Positions 61,201 to 64,000 of a DNA stretch of 64,000 nt are shown here, one piece after another. This DNA is from Ianthella basta (Eukaryota > Porifera > Demospongiae > Verongiida > Ianthellidae): assembly GCA_964019415.1 (NCBI GenBank), contig OZ025875.1:4587411-4651410 (forward strand). The letters run 5' to 3'. Position numbers and translations under genes: made by a program. A model generated the notes under the pieces. It saw only the letters and a program-made list of their open reading frames with translations, was not told where the DNA came from and did not search any database. The number at the start of each line of letters is the position of its first letter. Within the stretch, counting starts at the first letter, position 1.

Positions 61201-63275
61201 CCCAGGTCAATGGACCTAAAGATGTTGACGCTGGAATGAAAAGAACCTAAAAATTATTATATTTACCCCCTCTATTTTGTTCAAAGAATTCTGGCATTCA
61301 TGTCATTCATCCTGGGTCGAAGAAAGGAAGTTATGTAACTCTTCTGCCTACAGCTATAGCTAGGTGTCTTGCAGGGTATGTTTATGCTGGCTAGCTACCT
61401 ACTAACCGTAGCTGGAACTGCTTGACAGCTTAGGGGAGTTAACCTTGGTCACCTCAGATGACTTGCCTTTCTGCTTTCGGCGTGTCAGTCTCTTCTTCCT
61501 GCCCATGTTACTCCAAAGGGGTCTACAGCAATAAGGCAAGCAAGGCCAAGTAATATGATGGTTGCGTGCACCGCAGTCCGGAATTATACTCCACAACAAT
61601 CGAAAAAATTGCAGCAAACTGCTATAAGAGGGGCACAGTAGGCACAAAACTTGACCACTGCAAAAGGTTTTGTGCTTTTGTACCATTTGCGCTGCAAACA
61701 AAGGAGAAAGTTAGCGCAAACGGTGTCTATTGCATAGCATATGAATACTTGCAGTGCTTCAAGGGCAAATTCCCCTGTACACGGCTCCAGATGTGCGCTG
61801 ACAGCCTGAAGACTACCAATGTGGGTGGCTCTATCCAGAGCTTCCTTTGAAACTCCCACTCCAGGCACTGACTAATGAGTGACTTTATCAGAAATGCTAA
61901 TTCAGATGGTCTATGTACCATGGTGACACGAATGAAAGACATCGTTTGGAACTACTCGTGGTAAGGAAATAGCTGATCCTGGCCGGTCTGGTTCACTGCC
62001 ATTTTCCCCTTCCCCCCTATTTCCTTACCATGTGTAGTTCCAAACGTTGTCTTTCATTCGTGTCACCATGGTACATAGACCATCTGAATTAGCACTCCTT
62101 GACAACAGTTTCCTGGCAATCATCTGGATCAGAAGCTCCAACACGGAAGTAGTGACGTCAATGTATTGCGAAGTATGCGATGATGCACTGTAACGTGATC
62201 GCGTTTCCATTTCGTTTTCTCCTTGATCTTTGGTTCTCTGAAGTGTGCTAACGTTACCACAGTAATGTCTGACAATCCATTTATATCAGGCACATTCTTA
62301 AATATATTGTGATGGCTATCTACACGAGCATTTTCTATATGGGTCAGTGACATTTAACTAAGAAACTGCAGACTGCTCTGTTTGAAATGTGACTGCTCAG
62401 CTCAGTACAAGATCATCCCTGGTGGTATTTGGTTTGTATATGCTTAGGTCCTGAAAGATAGTACGAGGGGATCCATGGATATGCCAGTTTTGGCATGCTT
62501 TGATGAGCTGGAGTGTGCTTTTCCTGTGAGCTAGTGCATACATTTATGTTCAGATTGGTACAAACTAGTTTTCACAACTGCACTATTTTTGTAGTATTGT
62601 TCCATATTGACAGGGTCTACTGCAAGAGTGCACCTCTATGTTCAGTAGTTGGTTGACGGCAGAACGAAGTGCCCTATTTCAGGGTTACCTAATGCTCTGC
62701 ACAGCTTGCCTGCAGAAACTACCAGAAGATGCAATCTGTCATCCTATGAGTGCTGGGTCCATCAGTCGATTGCTAGTAAGCTTTTCTGTAAAGGTGAACT
62801 GATGCATTAAGTATAGTGATTGTTGTTTGCTGAAAATGATAAAACCTTTTAAGTTGGGTAGATGCGTATGAAGTGGACCAGGTTAACATAGGGCTATAAC
62901 ATTAAACATTTGTCAGTTGCAGAGTGTCTAGGCAATATCATCATGATTGCCCTCATGACTATCTGTGTCACGTCAGTAGGAAACGTTTAATGTAGTAAGT
63001 GAGATACTGTAATGTAATGCAGTAGATCTTTTTGTATTCAAAGCTCAGTTTCTTTCCTTGTAGGTACTGTATCATTGTTCACTATTTCTGTGATTGTGGG
63101 CAGTGATTGCATTGCACGCTGTGTATTTTTGCAATTTATTTTATCTCAGCCACAGGAGTGCTTGTCTGGTCCACAGCTGGTATCCATTGATCAAGACTTA
63201 ATGAAGTTATTGTCTTCTCTGTTGGACTATCTACCCCTTGCCACAACAAGTTGCAGAAGCCACTGCGCAGAAAGG
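43212..63275 (+). CDS. Large multi-exon gene, helical HEAT-like protein, runs off the right edge
   Basis: Exons: 43212-43304, 46890-46955, 49153-49181, 49459-49543, 49622-49669, 58750-58812, 62614-62775, 63150-63275. They total 672 bases, 224 codons, with every phase agreeing. The start reads MDGLWHQYKANPFHLIARHG; later exons give VPEVQKISILCLLQEQ, VTDAVTALIQALQQQMES, LAVTLTTVTVEQGHDL, EIIADIVVVLTKLLGK, GLLQECTSMFSSWLTAERSA and LVSIDQDLMKLLSSLLDYL. Paired leucine-rich amphipathic helices suggest a HEAT/ARM-type solenoid; I cannot name the gene. All splice sites are AG/GT, and donors such as GTATGC, GTAAGC and GTACGT are used. The last donor (63276) shows that the gene continues. The 9-kb intron 49670-58749 is packed with transposons. 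Confidence 0.7.
43506..43675. mobile_element. Small TIR element (170 bp)
   Basis: The ends read AGAATGAACATTTTCTACAAAAAA and inverted AGAATAAAACTTTTCTACAAAAAA-type sequence (shown in part). The interior (GGAGCGTTCACCATTGTCCC) is shared with about 34320-34440 and, in part, 39465-39540, so it is a family with at least three members here. Confidence 0.55.
43819..43840. repeat. Homopolymer G tract (22 bases)
   Basis: An uninterrupted run of 22 G, then AGGGGG. Such tracts form G-quadruplexes and vary in length between sequencing reads. Confidence 0.9.
44730..44980. mobile_element. Fold-back element of two hammerhead-like motifs with 12-bp target duplication
   Basis: Arms about 44742-44829 and 44850-44938 are almost perfectly inverted. 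Each arm read outward has CTGAAGA, an AGACCAGA-GCA-TCTGGTC stem-loop, (G/A)AAAC, then GTTGGCAAGG and on to AACCAACCCTTTCTG. The right copy (44852-44881) has the intact order CTGAAGA, stem, GAAAC. The direct repeat CATCTGACCCTT flanks the element at 44730-44741 and 44969-44980, inside LINE sequence that continues on both sides, so it inserted into the LINE. Confidence 0.75.
45400..45480. repeat. Half copy of the 62-kb fold-back arm
   Basis: GGATCACTGCCATTTACCCC through TTCCTTACCACGTGTAGTTC and CAAACGCTGTCTTTCA matches the centre and right arm of the fold-back at 61896-62093. Confidence 0.55.
45896..46889. other. Intron, no supported feature
   Basis: A 120-codon minus frame (46615-46253) has protein-like stretches but no family or splice support. 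The G-rich tract is listed separately. Confidence 0.35.
45998..46028 (+). repeat. G-quadruplex-like tract with short telomere-like end
   Basis: G8, AA, G7, TAGGGTTAGGGTT: four G runs suitable for a quadruplex, ending in two TAGGGT units. Too short to be an internal telomere array. Confidence 0.6.
47511..48546 (-). CDS. Possible two-exon 92-residue gene nested in an intron
   Basis: Exon 48546-48456 starts MEDSLGKLACMELDRLRQQL (a coiled-coil-like helix) and ends GCGG before a GTACTC donor. Exon 47698-47511 follows TTGGCAG, joins in phase (1+2), reads NHMTPREAAHIHWRATGHL, PKDTVIALDCVVHTLARSV and ends DYASPLS with a stop. The donor is not ideal, so the joining is tentative, but both pieces look coding. 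It lies opposite in strand inside the 46955-49153 intron of the long + gene. Family unknown. Confidence 0.4.
47699..48455. other. Intron between the two small-gene exons
   Basis: An 88-codon minus frame at 48392-48126 (with MLEDGPNNATLLRRERSRI) is protein-like but unassigned. A G8 run is near 48167. Confidence 0.3.
50031..50094 (-). repeat. Hammerhead-like motif beside a palindrome
   Basis: The minus strand reads TGACAAAGATCTTCAGGTCGAAACGTTC, here described in parts: a TGACAA in place of CTGATGA, an AGATCTTCAGGTC segment, then an intact GAAACGTT. It abuts a palindrome GTCAACTG...CAGGATCCTG...CAGTTGAC (about 50060-50094). Confidence 0.4.
50450..50560. repeat. Degenerate minisatellite, unit about 20-25 bp
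   Basis: Four to five diverged units on the pattern TTTGAGCTGACTCCTGGTTG between 50450 and 50560. Confidence 0.6.
50653..52960 (-). mobile_element. Nearly intact hAT (ZBED-type) DNA transposon, 2308 bp
   Basis: Ends TAGTGTTGCCACGAT and ATCGTGGCAACACTA form a perfect 15-bp TIR. The 8-bp repeat TTGGTTAG flanks it at 50645-50652 and 52961-52968, the hAT-type target duplication. Subterminal blocks of TATC(A/G)CGATAT repeats occur at both ends (50690-50735 and 52895-52945), plus a direct repeat (AGTCAGCAGAGATTA) at about 52823 and 52852. Perfect ends and duplication indicate a young insertion. It lies in an intron of the long + gene, opposite strand. Confidence 0.95.
50839..52719 (-). CDS. hAT transposase with BED zinc finger, one premature stop
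   Basis: The transposase should cut and paste the 50653-52960 element. ATG at 52719 starts MSTASEFDLIVKPNF, then a TAG at 52674-52672; the frame is otherwise open for 610 codons to the stop at 50839. After the stop come a BED finger (SAIWKHFGFPADD, ICRLCQAVV, then NLKFHLQRCH: Cys-Cys-His pattern), KYRLTRAAIEKQL, CGGVTDNASNM (catalytic Asp), FPCVAHTLQLSIGRG, VTRWGSTLAMLERL, and the C-terminal hAT dimerisation segment (SVPSERLFSTTVNVITDKRN, RLTSEHADQLIFL). Apart from the stop, no frameshift is seen. GTG or readthrough starts would skip the BED finger. It resembles ZBED1/ZBED4-type genes but is clearly the transposon's own. Confidence 0.9.
52969..53869. other. Intron, CpG-richer stretch
   Basis: About 53040-53450 is relatively CpG-rich with TGACGTCA (53046-53053, a CRE palindrome), promoter-like in texture, but no first exon could be supported on either strand. 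Confidence 0.35.
53870..55100 (+). mobile_element. LINE relic with RT core
   Basis: Plus-strand frames in order: WRLKNGKAP, AGGEVVVEWLHKIIDLTWRS, VCVDLEKAYDRVDKELLWRV (RT motif with catalytic-domain DLEKAYD), RSLYDDGKASVRV, GVRQGCTM, NIFLDNIVREA, IQLLSFADDLMLMTERD (catalytic FADD box near 54690), INWGKTKVMVVKRGG and YLGAMLDEGSCEAEVDHRIG. The palm is almost complete but stops and small indels are frequent. Endonuclease and tail are missing. Confidence 0.85.
55101..55379. other. No feature recognised
   Basis: Between two retroelement relics; no coding or repeat signal beyond AT-rich sequence. Confidence 0.35.
55380..56140 (-). mobile_element. Ty3/gypsy integrase relic
   Basis: Minus strand: ICLNVFQAAQQQDDICSQL, RGELSLYDDLLLRGQCIVV, LQKETLNKVRSGHQGIQRC (zinc-binding H-H), WWPGISQHHG, then the core ALKAIFARHGIPSVLVSDN, YNFQHITSSPHYPQSNDMAE and a PYMALLSYRATPLPW-type C-terminal part, ending near 55380. 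The Asp in VSDN and the Glu in MAERAVK are retained but stops and frameshifts intervene. LTRs are not seen. Confidence 0.85.
56141..56499. other. No feature recognised
   Basis: No exon or repeat is supported between the gypsy and LINE relics. Confidence 0.35.
56500..57180 (+). mobile_element. LINE relic, N-terminal half of RT
   Basis: Plus frames: CPKTFWQCVKCIKVRQTKKK, LEVLDDDGNVRTSEEAVSV, ITHEEVLWALTKVKKDAAPG then PDGVEVQMMLAEPLF, CWEYGMVSSMWNESLVVPVL, and at the end ADEQAGFRKRMQLT-like sequence (57135-57180), where the element is cut off before the palm. This is the same order as the 45.9-kb LINE and may be a related family. Confidence 0.8.
57181..57714. other. Gap with a short tandem duplication
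   Basis: At 57200-57263 a 31-33-bp unit (containing GACTCCAATACCATCCACTTT) is present twice in tandem with small differences. Otherwise nothing is recognised. Confidence 0.5.
57715..57873 (-). pseudogene. Coding fragment, probably transposon-derived
   Basis: A 52-codon minus frame, without Met at its start, reads DSLEGKTENDLRLLVKSLSV, KLTGFSCKADITDHLIVMGK, MGAVRRRLQHGD then TAA. The texture is strongly coding, but I cannot assign it; it abuts the Penelope-like relic on the opposite strand. Confidence 0.3.
57905..58640 (+). mobile_element. Penelope-like element 3' part (GIY-YIG) with downstream hammerhead-like motif
   Basis: From 58031 two overlapping frames give VYRIHCGSCTKLYI, then TLEHHLKEQRRALSSGEVSL, SAVAQCAVDEQHDIDWEGAM and CQRCNLEA followed by a YSSASTMNRDACPLPSVYN end. 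This is the GIY-YIG endonuclease of Penelope-like retroelements (the G.T./GR..EHR part is frame-shifted). About 240 bases further, at 58568, CTGATGA is followed by a GACCCC-TGGATT-GGGATC stem and AAAAC, a hammerhead-like core; such ribozymes are known from the terminal repeats of this class. The RT domain is absent. Confidence 0.7.
58813..59637. other. Intron, no feature recognised
   Basis: Between the 58750-58812 exon and a Tigger element I see only AT-rich sequence; a run of short frames has no family. Confidence 0.4.
59638..60213 (+). mobile_element. Tigger (pogo) deletion derivative
   Basis: Ends TGCAGTGAATCCTCGTTAAT and the inverted partner ATTAACAAGAGTACACTGTA match over about 27 bases (CAGTG....C..GTTAATCCGCCAC), the Tigger terminal signature, with TA at each side (59636-59637, 60214-60215). 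Inside, a plus frame near 59836-59996 (TARKRARCDMTVLQKEEMCD, AEHISSKWSFISREEQ) is the N-terminal HTH of a pogo transposase; the catalytic part is gone. Two internal copies of GTTAATCCGCCA lie near 60130-60172. Confidence 0.8.
60320..60730 (+). mobile_element. Tc1/mariner-type transposase fragment
   Basis: Plus frames: SSYQKEHFV, GKNISQIVMTL, RRTLRTTVRKWMNRWKTNRG (HTH), RSGWRNKITPKMAAFMEIK, NDEITSAELHRLISRNYATD, TPPTIRRYIRKKLEWV then WTRFGPGKGK. This is the paired-type DNA-binding N-terminal half of a Tc1-like transposase; the DDE domain is missing. Confidence 0.7.
60731..61130 (+). mobile_element. LINE C-terminal relic
   Basis: Plus frames AEKLSKYDALRADLRRQYPG then TVPEVIGGLGTVAHQLVSDL resemble the segment after RT in several LINEs (YPG..V..VP.VIG.LG). 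It directly follows the Tc1-like piece. Confidence 0.5.
61131..61507. other. No feature recognised
   Basis: A 34-codon minus frame ending at 61402 (MGRKKRLTRRKQKGKSSEV onward) is basic and could be the 3' part of the doubtful gene at 61508-62210. Otherwise empty. Confidence 0.3.
61508..62210 (-). CDS. Doubtful minus-strand gene pieces around a fold-back
   Basis: ATG at 62210 in good context starts METRSRYSASSHTSQYIDV and TTSVLELLIQMIARKLLSRS, then runs into the fold-back 61896-62093 and stops. Beyond it an exon-like frame (about 61885-61749, VSKEALDRATHIGSLQAVSA and PCTGEFALEALQ, GTATTC donor) could continue, with a terminal ACCCCTTTGGAGTAA at 61522-61508. One reading is a small gene split by the fold-back insertion. 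An opposing + frame overlaps the exon-like part, so the strand is not certain. Confidence 0.25.
61896..62093. mobile_element. Fold-back element, arms about 76 bp
   Basis: Arms 61896-61971 and 62018-62093 are inverted with few mismatches (GCTAATTCAGATGGTCTATG at the outer end, TGGTAAGGAAATAG at the inner end), around a 46-base pyrimidine-rich centre (CCATTTTCCCCTTCCCCCC). A half copy is at 45400-45480. Confidence 0.75.
62094..62613. other. Intron of the long + gene
   Basis: Apart from the minus-strand ORF start noted above, no feature is recognised. Confidence 0.4.
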
Positions 63276-64000
63276 GTACGTATGACATTTGATTTTGTGC
63301 AACAGTACTGTGGTATTGATGAGAAGATAAAGTTAAGAGTCTTATCTGTATGCATTATATGAAGCATAGAATCATAATTGCCCATGGGGGCAATTGCAAA
63401 GATGCTGGAAAGTGCTGTGAAGTTTTATTATCTCTTGCCCTTTGGAATGAGCAACAATTAGCGGCAATAACATCTTTCCTCTGAAAGGCCCTGCATAGTC
63501 TATGTGAATGCATTGCCAGCATTGATCTGGCGATAATCAGGGATGCAAGGGAGTGGCACTGGGTGCTCTTTTCATAGATTTGCAAGCTGCACTAGACTTG
63601 GCCAGTCTCTCCATGCCTGACCAACACATGTAGCCTCAGCCACAGCTTTCATATGAACTACCCCACTATGATCACAGTGAAGATCTGTGAGGATCTAATT
63701 CTGCAGCTTCTCTAGAACAACGCCTCTGGCTCCTCATAGTAATCAGCTTTCCTCGACATTTAGCTCATTGTGCCTGACTGCATATAGCTTTAAGTCCAGA
63801 GGAACTACAATTGCACCCCTGTCACATGAACAGCATTACCTTGCTCTATTGCTGATCCCGGCACAAACAGCGACTATATCTTCCAGCCAATCAATCAGCT
63901 CTACCAATTAGCATCCTTAATGGTAAATAGTACGGAACAAGCATGCATGAACTTCAGCTGACTTTGTTCCTTCACTGTCAGGCTGTGGTATCTTTGCTAC
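63276..64000 (-). mobile_element. Ty3/gypsy relic at the right edge (connection and integrase)
   Basis: Minus strand: RGAIVVPLDLKLYAVRHNEL, VVLEKLQN and ILTDLHCDHSGVVHMKAVAE (integrase zinc-finger HH), a CWSGMERLAKSSAACKSMKR-like CC part, AGPFRGKMLLPLIVAHSKGQ and EIIKLHSTFQHL. The coding remains reach from about 64000 down to 63360, with stops and frame changes, and continue past the window. Confidence 0.65.

Overview
The window is nuclear DNA from an intron-rich invertebrate animal. Small exons with consensus GT/AG splice sites sit in AT-leaning sequence packed with old transposons, fold-back elements and a long (TG)n microsatellite. Gene content (TPR-less SGT1, NXT/p15, a SPATA4-type CH-domain gene) is metazoan. 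The mixture of hAT, pogo/Tigger, Tc1, Ty3/gypsy, Penelope-like and non-LTR relics, with many GCTAGCTA-type words, suggests a sponge or another early-branching animal. That placement is inference; nothing here fixes the species.

Host genes, left to right. An NXT1/NXT2 (p15, mRNA export) gene runs on + (1649-2602, N-terminal exon not found). Tail to tail with it is a complete six-exon SUGT1 (SGT1, HSP90 co-chaperone) on - (4114-10242). A two-exon 120-residue gene of unknown function is on - (11121-11730). A partial predicted gene on - (first exon 19024-19113, another exon 14807-14953) has an RFX X-box just upstream of its ATG. A SPATA4-type calponin-homology gene is on - (38449 down to about 26.4 kb), and its ATG also lies about 20 bp from a perfect palindromic X-box. 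A long gene on + (first exon 43212-43304, at least eight exons, running off the right edge) has helical, HEAT-like sequence; its introns hold most of the right-hand transposons and at least one small gene on the opposite strand (47511-48546). All multi-exon models were checked for reading-phase agreement by hand.

Mobile DNA. The best preserved element is a 2.3-kb hAT/ZBED transposon (50653-52960) with perfect 15-bp terminal repeats, a perfect 8-bp target duplication and an almost open transposase broken by one stop codon. Decayed elements include a Ty3/gypsy polyprotein (15.5-18.4 kb) and two more gypsy integrase relics (55.4-56.1 kb and 63.4 kb to the right edge), at least six non-LTR or unassigned reverse transcriptase relics, a Penelope-like GIY-YIG tail (58.0-58.3 kb), two pogo/Tigger transposases, a Tigger deletion derivative, a Tc1-like fragment and many MITEs or fold-backs.

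Most unusual signals. (1) A motif resembling the hammerhead-ribozyme core (CTGANGA, short stem, GAAAC) recurs at least six times, usually as inverted pairs inside fold-back elements; one copy lies downstream of the Penelope-like relic and one fold-back is flanked by a 12-bp direct repeat inside a LINE. (2) A compact tRNA-like unit with A box, B box and T7 terminator, but no anticodon arm, sits exactly between 59-bp inverted arms. (3) X-boxes mark two predicted gene starts. (4) A 44-codon membrane-peptide ORF lies inside a TIR element.
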